64,000 nt of DNA from Montifringilla adamsi. Taxonomy: Eukaryota > Chordata > Aves > Passeriformes > Passeridae. Every line of letters begins with the position of its first letter. Within the stretch, counting starts at the first letter, position 1. A model generated the notes under the pieces. That model had not been told where the DNA came from, did no database searches, and worked only from the letters and a program-made list of their open reading frames with translations. The stretch spans positions 1,557,383 through 1,621,382 of the forward strand of contig JAGGNK010008892.1 in NCBI GenBank assembly GCA_017590115.1. The letters run 5' to 3'. The position numbers were made by a program, and so were the translations under genes. This document shows, piece after piece, positions 38,691-51,900 of the stretch.

Positions 38691-39170
38691 ACAGGAAGAC
38701 ATTGATTAAATAGATTAAGTCCAGAGAAGGGCCACCAACATGGTTGGAGGAATGGAGCAACTCTGCAGTGAGGAAAGGCTGAGAGAACTGCAATTGTCCA
38801 GCCTGGACAAGAGAAGGCTCCCAGGTGATTGTGCTGCAGCCTTTCAGCACCTAAAGGAGGACTACAAGAAATCTGAAGGGGAGCTCTCCACAAAGGCTTG
38901 TGAACATACAACAGGAGGTAAGGTCTTCAAACTGAGAGTAGGATTAGATAAGCCATTACGAAGGAATTCTCTGCTGTGAAGGTGGAAGGCACTGGAACGG
39001 GCTGCCCAGAGAAGTTGTGGGTGTCCCTTCCCTGGAAGTGTTCAAGGTCAGGTTGGGTAGGGCTGTGACCAGCCTGAGTGAGCAGAAGATGTCACTGTCC
39101 ACAGCAGGGCAGTAGGAAGTGGATGATCTTTAAGGTCCCTTCCAATCCAAACCATTCTATGAGTCTCTGA
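38691..39170 (+). mobile_element. CR1 LINE 3'-end fragment (inverted-pair member 1)
   Basis: CR1 landmarks in order: ACAGGAAGACATTGA, AGTCCAGAGAAGGGCCACCA, TGAGGAAAGGCTGAGAGAAC, AGCCTGGACAAGAGAAGGCT, GAAGGAATTCTCTGCTGTGA, CACTGGAACGGGCTGCCCAG, and the terminal CCAAACCATTCTATGAG. It is 5'-truncated and lacks an intact reverse transcriptase. From 38768 to 39162 it is identical, apart from one base, to the reverse complement of 45335-45729. Outside that tract the two copies remain CR1 but are clearly diverged. Confidence 0.92.
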
Positions 39171-42100
39171 CAATAGAGAATGCAACTCCAATTAAACTGA
39201 AAAGCATATGAAAGTGAGATTTTGTTTTTTTGAATTCATTCTTTAATGAATTTTTATTGCATATGAAAATATGTGAAGACATGAAGTGTATTCAGAATCA
39301 CAAGGAATGCCTCTAAAGACACTGCAGTAAAGAAAAATATAATAGTTAACACATGTAATATTAAGAAATAATAAATCCAAATGTGATTTAAGTTGTGTTC
39401 CAAAAGACATTGTGCTCTTAAGGAGAATGAACTGCAGGACTTGAGGGACTGTGAATTAGCTGAGACTTGTAAGAGTAAAAATTGTTTCGACTGCTGCCTG
39501 ACCCAGGTCCCTGTACAGCAGCAGGCAACTTCAACATGCTGAGCAGTTGAAGCTGAGTGTCCTGAAGGGGAAAGGGAATCTCCCAAAATGTGAATTATGT
39601 TTAATACACTCTATCTGTAAAGAAACCATATATCCATTAATAGCTCAAAAATCTCTACACATCTTTCAATATTTTTGGGGGAAATTTCACTAGGATTACT
39701 TCAAGATGTAACTTTTGGGCAAAGTGTATTTATTATGAGTTTGTGATTGCTCTGATATCCCTCTGTGATTTCTGTATGTCAGAGCCACAGGAGACCTGTG
39801 TATGTAACTGTGCATAGTATGGGAGGGATTGCTTCCCTCCTATTTTGTATTTCTCAACACAAAAATATGTCCCATTTTATTTAAACTGTTTTTTCCACAA
39901 AAGCAACAACTAGCAGTTTGTATAGAAGTGCTTGCAGTTTAGTAGGTAATTAGCAATGTGGATGGCTTTTTCGGCTTTTCAGGCTTTTTAGAGCAAAGAT
40001 GTAAAAACACTCTTGAAAATATTTTCATAAGCCTTTGTTTCTGAATTTGGATGCAAAGAGCAGGGCAATGACTACTCCCATGGCATTTCCTGATTTCTCT
40101 TTTTGGTTGGCATTGGCAAGTTCAGAAATACAAATAGTGCACTTTTGCATGTTCTTGATGCTGAGACATGATGTAGCATCTTGTGGAAGGTGGTTCCCCA
40201 TGTGCTGAGGTCAGCACCTGCTGAATCCTTCTTCAGGCTTCATCTCAGCTTTTCCTGCCATAGAATGTGGGGTGGGGGGGGTGGGGTGTTGTAGTGGTGC
40301 CTGGTCCTGAGGTGGAGGTGGGAGGCCAGCTGACCACAGGGAAGCCCACTCAGAAACTGTCCAGGTTCCATGGGCTGATGTTGTTCCTGTTAACTGAAGT
40401 GTGTTGGAGCAAAGAGGTGATAATAAAATCATGTAAGCACAGAAATCATAATGTGCTGAGGGGTAAAGAAGAAATAAAACAAACTCAGAGGCATCTAGGA
40501 GAAAGAACTATCAAAATGCAAAAAGAGCTTCATTCAGTATGTAAATCTATCTGAATCTGCATTTGGTTTCTGTCTTACAGCAGTCTGTAATTAGAAGTGT
40601 GCTGACTACTGTTTGTTGCTGGCACAAGAACCAAGAGAAAATCCAGTTAATTGCCTAACATTGCAAAAGCCTTATAGCTCAGAGAAGAGTTTCATTTAAT
40701 GAATCAAATTCCGAACTTGGCTCCTGCTCCAAGAGCTTTTATACATTCTCTTTTTCATGCTAGAACATTTCTGACTATCCCAAAACCCAGCTGAAGGTTT
40801 GAGGGGAGGTATTACTAAGTTAAAAGTTTGAGCCTGTCTGTCTCAAATTAGAAGAAAAGGTATTTGCCAATGTAGTGAATGTATTTAGTATATATCTGTT
40901 CAGTTGCTTATAAATCTCCGTAATAGCATAATAAGGCATTTTTGGGCCGTGGATGTCATTACTGGTCAACATTTAAAAGCACCTTCTAAAACATAATTTA
41001 CAAGATATGTTGCCTTTGAAGACATTTTCAGCTGAAGGTCTTGTCTGATAGCTGCTTGTCACTTGCATGTTCTTGGCTTATAATGTGTCTGGCAGGTTAC
41101 AGTGGAATAGCTCTTGATAACTCAGCACATCGCTTTGAAGAAGATACTTAGATTTGTTTTTTCTTTTAAATTAACCCAGTCTAATGAAGACTGTTACCTT
41201 TAGGGACAGGAGAGGTCTGACTTACCTAAAAATACTTAAATGTTCAGATCACACTGAGAAACAAAAATGAAGGATAAAGGACATGAAAAGTGATGATGTC
41301 ACACAGCTGAACTGTCACATAAATATCTTTAGGGAAAGATCTTGAGTCTTTAGTAAGACATACAATATTTATAGCACAGAAGATTGTCATGAAGATATCA
41401 GGCAGCCCAGATTTTATCTGAATGTAAGTTAAATATTGATGAACCAGATTGTAACCATTCTTTAGCACTCAAAACCATGTAATGGCCAGTGCACAAACAT
41501 GTTGCCCAGTTTAGTTACTTAATGAATTAAATCAGTTAATGTATTAAATAGTTTGCTGGATGTATTTTATTTACTAAGTAGGCTTATGATAATTTCCTGA
41601 TTCCATTCTCTTCAATAATTCTTAGTGAGTTTTACCTTTCTTAAATGAGCTTCAGGAAATTCAGACATAGTGTTAATTATTGTGGTGAGGCTCTTATACG
41701 AGTTTTGAAAACATTTAACACAGAATTTTTTACCTACTGTCACAGGTTTGAGACCTGGGTTTATATGCTGGATTTTAAAATAAAAATAAACAAAACATTA
41801 AAAAATTAAAAATACAAAGATAAAAATGTACATCAAAACAAAATCTCATATGGCATGAAAAAAAATTATACATTCCAATCTAACATGCATTCTTTTAGGG
41901 ACAAATTCATATGACCTAAATTCTATCAAAACTATCTAACATGTCATCTGCTTTTGACTGGCTCTTCTTTTGAGAAGCCTAACCATGAAAAATTGTGGCT
42001 AATCTCAACAAAATCTTCCTAGAAAAACAAATCTAAGTAAGCCAGTGTTTTGGCAACTGGTTTTCAGTCTTTATTTTTTTTTCAGAATTTTCATCCCTCT

Positions 42101-45100
42101 AAATCAATAAACTTTTTGACTTCTCTGTTTGGCAAGTTTTTCAACCAGAACTGCCAGAAGTGCAGAGTTCTGTGAGGTGATGCTGTAGGTGAAAAATCCA
42201 GAAAGAAATCCCCCTCTCTTGCTACTGTTCTTCCTGTGAGAACCAGGTGGCACTGGGGTGGTCCTTGAAGCCTCACAGTGAATCATTCTGTTTTAATAAC
42301 ATTTAGAAAAGCAGCATATATATAACCTGGTGTGACTGTGTGCCAATAATGAGTCATTTCTTCTCTTAAGATAATAAAATATTTTAATTATCATATATTA
42401 TCCCCCAGATTATAACAGAGATGTAGTATTCACTGCACAACTGTCTATAGATTTCTTTCACAAACATTTACAATAGTGAAGGTGAATGTCACAGTGCTTT
42501 TTCAGACAGAAATCAATTCCATGAGAGGCAAAATTCACAACTTCCATTTATTTCAATACAAATTAAATATTCATTTTTTCACAGAATTATATGTAATAAG
42601 TGGGTATATGACACCTCACAGATGTTCTGTTATTAGTCTATAAATAACTTCAGTTGAATAAATGATCTTGACTAACACTGAATTGCTCTAAAATAGATTT
42701 TGAAATTTAAAGTTCTCTCTGCAAAAATCAAATGCCTTCAAACATTCCCTTAATCTGTAATCCCAGCAGGTCACAGTGTAATTACATTCAGACTTACTGA
42801 TGCACCTTTAATCACACTGATTTTCCTCAGTTTTACTGACCACAATGGTATGATGTCTTTTGTGCATAGCTCTCTGTCTTTTAATAATTTTTCTTCCTTT
42901 TCTCTTAAATATGTGATTTTTAGCATCACTTTGCTTGCCCTTTCCCTTTTGCCCATAGAGTGAGTCACACTTACAGAAGGTTTTTCCAACATTCCTCTAG
43001 ACGCTTGTGCCAAGACTGCAAGTAGAGAGGATTCACAAAGTAATTTTACTTTCTTCCCTTGAGACAGATGCATGAGACACTCTAATCTTCACTTCTTCTG
43101 CAGCAATATATAACTTATGGCTATATTATTACATGTACTTTTCCCACTATCCAGTGACATGAAGAATTCATAGCACAATCAGAATGCCATGGCACAAACT
43201 TTGCAATGAGTCCATGATGCTTGCCATGCTTATGTAATTAATCTCGGACATTCTCCTATGATTATAGCATAAATTGCACAGGTAAATAAGATATCAGTAC
43301 CTCTTACGGGCAAACCTTTATTGTCATTGAAAATGACTCCCTATATTTATTTTTTTTTAAATAATTGAAAACTTCACCCACCTTGATTTTATTTTATACA
43401 GTGTGCAAACATGTAACCATCCCTGACTCACATTGTCTTGATACTCCAGATACAGATCCTGAAAATGAGCCCTTAACATAATCAGTCTGAAAACATCCAC
43501 AGTTTTCTTCATTTGGCACAGTTGCCAAAGAAGCTAACAAAAAAAAAGTATTTGAATTCCATTCTACCAGAATGCTAATGGCAATTACTGTATCTGTCTA
43601 TTAAGAGTTAGTTTAGTTTTCATGCATTGTGTCCTCCTTGTGTACACAAATATGGATAGATGAACTGGCACAGAAACTTTGAAAAAAACAAAACTTTTTT
43701 TTCTCATCACCTCATACAAACTTGTTGATACAAGACAATGCTTTGAATTATATTTGGAAACAGCTGGCCATTACTTATTCATATCCAGAGAATTCAAGAG
43801 TAAGTCTCCTCTTTAATTCAAGCAAAATTATCAACTATACTTACCTAACCAGTGAAACTCTCTCCTCCTGTTACCATGCCAGAAAGGAGAACAAAACTGT
43901 CCTTCTGTGTTTCAACATTGAGGGCTCTGTCTCACAGCTGTGCAGAGGCCTGGGTCATGGAAAATTATCTCCACTCTACCTGTGGGTTATTGGCATTTGT
44001 GAGCCTGCAGATGGAATATTTGCCTGGTTCAGAATTCAGTTCTAAGGTATTAGGAAGATTTGAGGTAAATGCCAGTTTTACACATACCCCTGAGACTTCT
44101 ATACATACCTGTGAGCAAGGTGTGGCATTTAAATTGGACCGCCCTGGGATTTGAGTGGAGGACTGCTACAACCCAAGCACACCTCTGAAACATAAAGTCT
44201 TTCTTCTGATAGTACCAATTCACTGTCAACCAACCTTGATAGAATTACGTAACTGTTTTCTTGCTTGGTTAGCTACTGGTAGAGAAAGATGACAAGAACT
44301 CTATTTCTCATCCATTTCCTTCCCCTATACTCCCACTTTCTTTCACTCAGACAGTATAGATGTATACCCATATCATGTAGGTAGTTTATTATTTTGTACA
44401 AACAATACACTCATATTTGTTCTACAACAATGTAGGCTCTGAAAGTTTTGTTTGTCAGTTGGTAAAGCTGCCTGCATGCCTCGGATGGGAAACACACCAA
44501 TCTTGTTCCTGTATTTCTAGAGTCAATCTCCAGTCTCGCAGTTCATTTATAACCCAGCTAGGGTCATGCCAGCAGCTATGGTAACTTTTCACCTAATTCC
44601 CCATAAGTTGTTACAATCTCTGACGCTGATGAGGCTGCTTCATTTTTTTGGAAAATGAGCTGCGTTGACTTTCTAATCTGTGTAAACAAGTGGGAAAAAA
44701 AAAAGGAGCTGAAGAAGAACTCTATCCCTTGCTCCATTTACAGATGTACAAATTAGGTCACAGATAGCCAATATCATTCTTATGATGTTCTGCATTAAAA
44801 TCTTCTTACCTAAAAAAAGCACAAACTTCTTGCACCAATTAAAAAAAGAAAAAAATAAAAGCTAGTAATTTTAACCTGAAAGTAATTTGACACCCAGTGA
44901 GAAGTATATTGGACTAAATAGTAAAAACAAGCTCTCAATAGCACATCCACCTTCATGACACTGTGTTTTATTGAAAGTATTTTTTGCTTTATATATTCTG
45001 CTTCATTGTTAAAAGTGGATGGTTACTACAGAGGAGACATGCAGGTTCAGAAACACTAATGATTCATGCAGTGTTTGGCCCACCAGTAGCTATCTTGTTC

Positions 45101-45314
45101 TACAACGGACCTTTAAAAACCACTTCTTTTATTTCATTTCATGTAGAAATGGTGAACACTCTCCTGCAGAACACATACTGATAAAAAAAAGGAATACATT
45201 GTACCAGACTGGCAAAATACTTTGGATGTTCTTGACCTCTGAACTAGAATGTCCTGTGTGGTAATCTGCAGTGTGGTAGGAAAGAAATTACTCATTCTGA
45301 CAATTGTTAAACTT
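39171..45314. other. Spacer between inverted CR1 copies, no gene seen
   Basis: About 6.1 kb of AT-rich DNA flanked by near-identical inverted CR1 tracts. It contains a G-run cluster at 40269-40286. Short frames such as 43722-44045 show no recognisable family. Confidence 0.55.
40269..40286 (+). other. G-quadruplex-prone G tract
   Basis: The sequence is G4-T-G8-T-G4. The G8 run can supply two G-tracts, so the + strand can in principle fold into an intramolecular quadruplex. Confidence 0.55.
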
Positions 45315-46145
45315 AGAATCATAGAACTGTGAAATCATAGAATGGTTTGGATTGGAAGGGACCTTAAAGATCATCCACTTCCTACTGCCCTGCTGTGGAC
45401 AGTGACATCTTCTGCTCACTCAGGCTGGTCACAGCCCTACCCAACCTGACCTTGAACACTTCCAGGGAAGGGACACCCACAACTTCTCTGGGCAGCCTGT
45501 TCCAGTGCCTTCCACCTTCACAGCAGAGAATTCCTTCGTAATGGCTTATCTAATCCTACTCTCAGTTTGAAGACCTTACCTCCTGTTGTATGTTCACAAG
45601 CCTTTGTGGAGAGCTCCCCTTCAGATTTCTTGTAGTCCTCCTTTAGGTGCTGAAAGGCTGCAGCACAATCACCTGGGAGCCTTCTCTTGTCCAGGCTGGA
45701 CAATTGCAGTTCTCTCAGCCTTTCCTCACAGGAGAGTTCCTCTGATCATCTTGGTTTCCCTCCTCTGCACTTTCTCCAACAGTTCCCTGCTCTTCCTGTT
45801 GGGGACCCCAGAGCTGTACACAGCACTGCAGGTGGGCTCTCACCAGAGCAGAGCAGAGCAGAGCAGAGCAATCCCCTCCCTGGCCCTGCTGGCCACACTG
45901 CTTTGGATGCAGCCCAGGACACAGCTGGATTTTTGGGCTGGGAGTGCCCATGGCTGGCTCATGTCCAGCCTCTCATCCAGCAGCACCCCCAAGTCCTTCC
46001 CAACAGGGCTGCTCCCATTCTGTTCATCCCCAGCCTGTGTTGATACCGGGGTTGCCCTGACCCAGGTACAGCACCTTGTACTCCACCTTGTTAAACCTCT
46101 TGATGTTTCCATGTGTTCATTTCTCAAGATCCCTCTGGATTTCTT
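45315..46145 (-). mobile_element. CR1 LINE 3' region (inverted-pair member 2)
   Basis: Read on the minus strand, this ends with the CR1 tail (CCATTCTATGATTTCACAG, TTCTATGATTCT). It contains the whole set of landmarks of the copy at 38691. It extends further 5': GAGAGCCCACCTGCAG, GTGTACAGCTCTGGGGTCCC, a stretch matching the CTGCAAGCGCACATTG-type region of CR1, and GGACTTGGGGGTGCTGCTGG. It is the longest CR1 copy here (about 830 bp) yet still lacks an intact ORF2. A short (GAGCA)n expansion lies at 45844-45870. The distal boundary near 46145 is approximate. Confidence 0.9.
45844..45870. repeat. (AGAGC)n short tandem repeat within CR1
   Basis: About five AGAGC units inside the CR1 copy, an expansion of a motif normally present once or twice. 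Confidence 0.75.
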
Positions 46146-48740
46146 ATTTCTGACAAAGTTATAGTCAGATCTTAGACAGAGTTGTGTAGTACCTGCTGGC
46201 ATGGCTGAGCACTCAGTCATACAAACAGCATTGCTGGATCCAAGAAAACTCCTCCCAGGATCAGCCTGAATCTGAATGGCTGGATGAAGACTCTTTATCT
46301 GGCTCGGGGTTATTAGAATGGTTTCTATTTGCTCTTCTGTTTGAGGTTGAAAAAAGCTGTCTCTGGTTTATTCTGAGGCTGTTCCCTGTCTGAGGAGAAA
46401 TGTCCTTCCAAGAAGATGATGTCATAGGAGGGTTTATTATTTGCATGTGATTTGTTGCATTTATGTCAGGTTATTGTATGATTATCTTGGGAACACTGCA
46501 AAATTTTCACACACAATTACATTTCTGTAGCTTACTGTATCAAGAATTACTTAGTTAAATGAGAACAAGAGGTATATATTTTCCCTCAAAATATGTGCTC
46601 TATTCCACCAGCTGTAAGCCCCTCCATTTTCTTTCAGAAAAAGCAGAAGGGCTGGGGGGAGAATGAGAAAACAATGCATTCAATGACTGATCCTTGACTG
46701 ATCCTGGAGCAGACTTGTAATCCTGCTTGCCTTTCTGCTTCAAGGCTATTATTCTGGAAGCTCTTCAGAGCTAGCACTTCTTTTTCTATAACATAATTGA
46801 TTATTGGTGAAAAAGCAGAGATGGAATCTGAATTCGAGACTCTAGAAGCCCTTCTTCCTCTCTCAAGAAACACTGCAGTGGGAAAGTTGAGATTCTCTAA
46901 ACTGAATCTGAAGTCAGAAAGGTTCATCACTCACTTGTGAAATAGCTTTTATGTTCAAGAGGAAATGTAAAAATAATAGATACAGTAATACTTAAATTAT
47001 TTATTTAAACTTTGAAAGCACACAGTAGGAGGAAGGTACACTGTGACTTCTCCATAACATTAGTTATTTTATTCTTCTTCAAATTAAGATAAGGCTGAAT
47101 AATAAAATTAGACATAAAAATAAGAAAGTTAGATGAGGATTGCCCTTGTTTTATTGTTTATTGCCAAGGAAAAGCAAATTCCAAGCAAAATTTAAATTCT
47201 GTTTTCATGCCATGGAGTCCAAATATATTCAAGTAATAAAGATGATTAATAACAATGCAAATCAAAATTAGGGTAAATTGAACTGTAAATCATTAAATAG
47301 TAATGAAAAACAATAATGAAATAAAATCAAGTGTATTTGCTTAAGTCAGTGCTAGCTAAAAATGTATCTGAGTGTGCTCTGCCAAATACTAATTAAATCA
47401 AATAGTGTTCTACTCTGTACATTTGTCTTCTCTGTTTACAATGTATCAAGCTATATGGTTAAAAAGAGAAAAAAATTAAAAGCTTGAACTAACACTTTAT
47501 CAGTCTTCATTTAGAACTGAAATTCAAGGGATGCACTCTGAATGTTCAGTTAGTGCTGTAAGGGTATTAACAGCAGTGAGGATTGATGACTTTGACAATG
47601 TGGCTGTACAAAGAACAAAAATTACTGCCAGCATTTCATAAACTCAGCAATTCCTGTGTACAACTCCTAGACAAGTTTAACAAGAGTGTTTTCTTGCATT
47701 ATAATTTATTTGCTTTACATACAAAAAGCATTATAATTTCACAAGGTTCTCCATCGTATCTTGGACCTCAACTGAGCACTTGGGAAGAACAGGATGAATA
47801 TTTTTTGCTAACTTACAGTATGGTAAAAGAGGGGCCTTCTAGCTGCTGAAATGTTTTCTTTCCAGCAGTGTCAGACATACACCTACATAATACTATTATC
47901 TCTCTATCTGGCAGAACTCCTTGGTCCAGTCTGTTTATAAGTGTCTTTCCTGTTTCACTGAAATTAATTTGTGCTAAGAATAGCTTTAACAACATAAACC
48001 CACAAAAATTATTTCAGTCATCCTTTTCCTAATTTCCACCCTCCCCACACATTCAGTATATATAGCTTTTATTATTAAACACTTGATTTCATATCAAAAC
48101 TGCATTAGCAAGTCTACTTCTATTCTGCCTTCACCTGTCAGGGACTTTTTTACCAAGATCCTCCATTATGAGTTGCTAGATATACACTACCAGACCCCTT
48201 GGAAGCTGAAGCTTGAGCCAATATTTTGCTAATTCAAAGTTTCTTGTAGTCTGCCCTAAGCAGAGCTGTCAATTGGCATCTCAGAGTAACATGAGCAAAC
48301 TGTTCTCTCACATCATTTAGGTTCTGATACTCAAATATACGACAATGTTATCTCACTATTTGATAGTAATGAATTCACACCTGGACACTGGGTATGACTC
48401 CTCCCCTGCCCTCTGTGAGCCCCTGACTCCTTGCAGCTGTTTCACTTTGTAAAAATATTGGATAGTTCAGGGAGGCAAGTGTCCCAAGTCTCATTTCACA
48501 GCCAAAGGACTCCTGTGCAGAATGGGATGGCAGGTTATAGGTACAGCTGTGAACTCCACAAGGTCTTTCAGTGCTCTGCCTACAAACCTGTTGGTTACTC
48601 ATTTATCATTGCTCCTTCCACTGCTGTCAGAAAGTGTTCTGGTCTTGGGTGGGGAGTTTGTTGTTGTGGTTTTGTTTTAGTTTTTGGGGTTTTTTTTCTT
48701 TCAAGGCTGATATATTTCCAAATAAAGTTTCTGTTTTTAC
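46146..48740. other. Intergenic DNA, no gene seen
   Basis: AT-rich sequence with short chance frames only. No repeat family recognised. Confidence 0.55.
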
Positions 48741-48948
48741 GAGGAAGGGAGGAAAAGGAAAGGAAAAGGAAAGGGGAAAGGAAAGGAAAGGAAAGGAAAG
48801 GAAAGGAAAGGAAAGGAAAGGAAAGGAAAGGAAAGGAAAGGAAAGGAAAGGAAAGGAAAGGAAAGGAAAGGAAAGGAAAGGAAAGGAAAGGAAAGGAAAG
48901 GAAAGGAAAGGAAAGGAAAGGAAAGGAAAGGAAAGGAAAGGAAAGGGA
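48741..48948. repeat. Homopurine tract with (GAAAG)34
   Basis: A 208-bp run containing only A and G on the + strand. After a short imperfect lead-in (48741-48775), positions 48776-48945 are 34 uninterrupted GAAAG pentamers. The long lysine/arginine/glutamate and Phe/Leu/Ser frames across it are products of the repeat, not genes. Confidence 0.97.
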
Positions 48949-51900
48949 TTCTGGATCATCTGTCATTACCATCTTCCTAAAACCCCATAACTTTTGCAAC
49001 AGTTCCATCTTTGTTATCTTCTTGTACATGCTGTGTTTGGAAGCTGCCTATCTGTAAACAGCTCCATGAACACAAGTGTCCTCTCTCAGACTGCTCTAAC
49101 AATGTCTCCTTTCTCTCAGGCTGGCTCTGGGCCAGTCCAGCTTCTTAGTTCAGCTTTTTCTGTTCCAGTATAATAGGTAAGATAAGCCACTATCAGTCTC
49201 CTTACAGCAAAGTCTTCAAAAATTCCATTACTTTGGAAGGACTTCATCTCCCTGCTGTCTCACATAAAGTTATGGAGACTAGTTTGGCTAAAAAATATTC
49301 CCCAAGCACACATTGCATGGCACATTACACAAAAATACTGCCTGTTTACAAACATTTTAATTAGAGATAATGACAAGAAAAGCCATGTTCCAGAAATACA
49401 AGCCTTACACAGTTCGTCGTATATGAATTAATTCTTTCTTAGTACAAGGGATCTTAAATTCTCTGTCCTTGTATAGACACAAAAATATTGCAGCTCTTTG
49501 CCATATAAAGGAGGTCATTCAGGTCTGCTCTTACCCTCACCATGCAGCAACAGGTCCTTATGTATCAAAGCCCCAGATATGTTGAGCATAACCTACCAAG
49601 ACAAAGCAATGGAACGATTTCTTAGGCAAGTTCCAACACACCCTCTGTCTGTCAGGAAACAGTATCTGATGATGAATATGTGTTCAGGGAAATATGTTAA
49701 CTCTTATTGAACTGATAGGTACAGTCAAAGGAAAAATTTGGTTTTGACACAAGGGACACCATTACAGTCGAAAACAGAAGTAGCAAACTCCACAGGATGG
49801 AAAAGGGTGTTTGGTAGCTGTGAAGCAGAAAGGGATGTTTGCAAGAGGTGAGAAGGTAGCTTACCCCTGTGTTTTGAAGAAATAGAAACAGGTATTTATC
49901 ACTTCTAGGTCACTGAAAGATTGATTGTGGGAAAATTACAGTAGGAGGTAAAATCAATGTCTTGATGGATTCCTTGATTTCAATATCTCCCAGACATATT
50001 TGCAACAAGACATCCTCCACTCGAAACTGACTGGTTATGATGACAATTGTTTGCTTTAGGGAGTGTGTCAGGGTGCATAACCAAACCAGGTTTGCCTCCA
50101 CACATTCCATGAAGGTATACCATGTACTGAATAAGGAGCGTGTATTTTCAGTGGCATGGGAAATTAATTACGTGAGGAAAAAAGGAGCCTGGAAACAGCA
50201 TATATTTTCCTGAGCCACCTTCTGGTTCACTCCACTAGAAGATGGTGCTAGTGGGAGATTGTGTTCTGCCTCTTTTTATTAATTTCTCTATTTAGTATTC
50301 TCTTGTTTGAGTTTAAAAACTGTTTAGAGCTAATACTGTTTGTAGAAACAGTTCTTATTTTGTTAAATTTAAAAAAAAAAAGAGGGCAGGTTTTATTTCC
50401 AATTAAAGCTTCTTTTTTTCAAAGTAAAGAAATTCTTCTTAAATATATTAAATCTGTAGAGTGAATGCCTCAGAAACGCAGTCTCATGATCTGTAAACCT
50501 CACTGGAATGATTATTCCAAAGTCCTTGGGTTTAGAACTAAAAATAAAGATTCTAATGGAAAAGCAGCATGTATTATGATTTGTTGTTTTCCAGCTGTGC
50601 TAGTGACAATTCTTTGGTCATTTGACACATTTTTGCCTAGCAGGATTCTCATTTTTTTGCAATTGTAGGGTGTGTTTTGGGATGAACTCTGTGGGTCTTG
50701 AGCTCCTCTCTGCTGAACAGAGCAGGAGGATCAGTGCAGCATGATTTTCTTCTTTCTGCAGGTCCACCTTCATGGTCTGTTTGTCACAGTCAAGGTCTTG
50801 AAGAAAAATACAGTGGAAATTAATATGATTGGAGTGGGACAAGAGAGCAGTAGCTATACGAGATTGTGTGCCATCCTTTATAGACTGTGGAGAGTAAAAA
50901 AACATGAAAAGACAAGACATAATTGTTGCATAAACCAATATCCAAAATGACATTGAGCAAACAGGAAAACTGGACAGACGTGTAAGAGGGTAATACTGGT
51001 GTTCTTCCATAAATCCTTATAATACCGCACTGAATTTTTAAAATTTATCTTTCCTCACGTGCCTTTAACTCTGCCAAATGCTTCCTTTGACTGCACATTT
51101 TCATTATAAATGTTCCATGGCAAAAGTCAGCTACTTCCTATTTTCACAACTGAGCTTTACCTGCGATACAGAAAATGGCTAGTTATTTTTGGAACAGAGC
51201 TGGCTGCTACTGCAAGAGGGAACAGATTAACTTCTGTGATTTTATCCAGTGGAAATCTTTCCACAGGCACGGCTCCAGCTCAAGCAAAGGTGTGTCAGCC
51301 ACTGACTGTCTCCAGTCCTAATCCAAAACTGAGAGGATTATTCTGACAGTAGTTCACTGACTTACAGTGTCCAAACCAAGAGAATGGCAGGAACGATGCT
51401 GCAAGTCCACTATACACAGTATCCATAAAAGATAAATATATTTTGCTATTTAAAGTATGTTCAAACCTTGTTGTCGAAAGATCATTTTACCAAGAAGCTC
51501 CACGATAGATTAAGTAACACTACATTGCAACAAATAATACATTTTGTTCTACATGCATCAGAAATGTGATATGAAATCTCTTCAAACCTCTTTTTACAAA
51601 GGCTCACTGATGCAACACAGCTTGGAAGGCTGATATGACAGGGCAAAGATGCAGAGTTAAGATGTGACGCCATGGCCTCAGTGTCCTGTGCTTATCTGGT
51701 GTTAGTAACAATCACAAAACTTTAATGAAAGTCCTAAGAGCGCTTAAAACCCCTTTATTTTAGTAGAAATTTTCCTGAGGCATAAAGCTTAACACAAGTT
51801 ATTTAGCTGGCCATCAGACTGTAGAATTAGTGATTTTCTTTATACATTTGAAAATCTCTTGTCAGTGTGAATAAGGGTTCCCCACGAGGATCATGGTTAT

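Noticed and set aside
45586..46164. 192-residue + strand frame, partly identical to a frame at 38381-38911
   Set aside because: Both are antisense translations of the CR1 copies; the shared part is the 395-bp inverted tract, not a gene family.
48431..49057. 208-residue Lys/Arg/Glu repeat protein and minus-strand Phe/Leu/Ser repeat frames
   Set aside because: They are translations of the GAAAG pentamer array; a 5-bp unit simply keeps all frames open.
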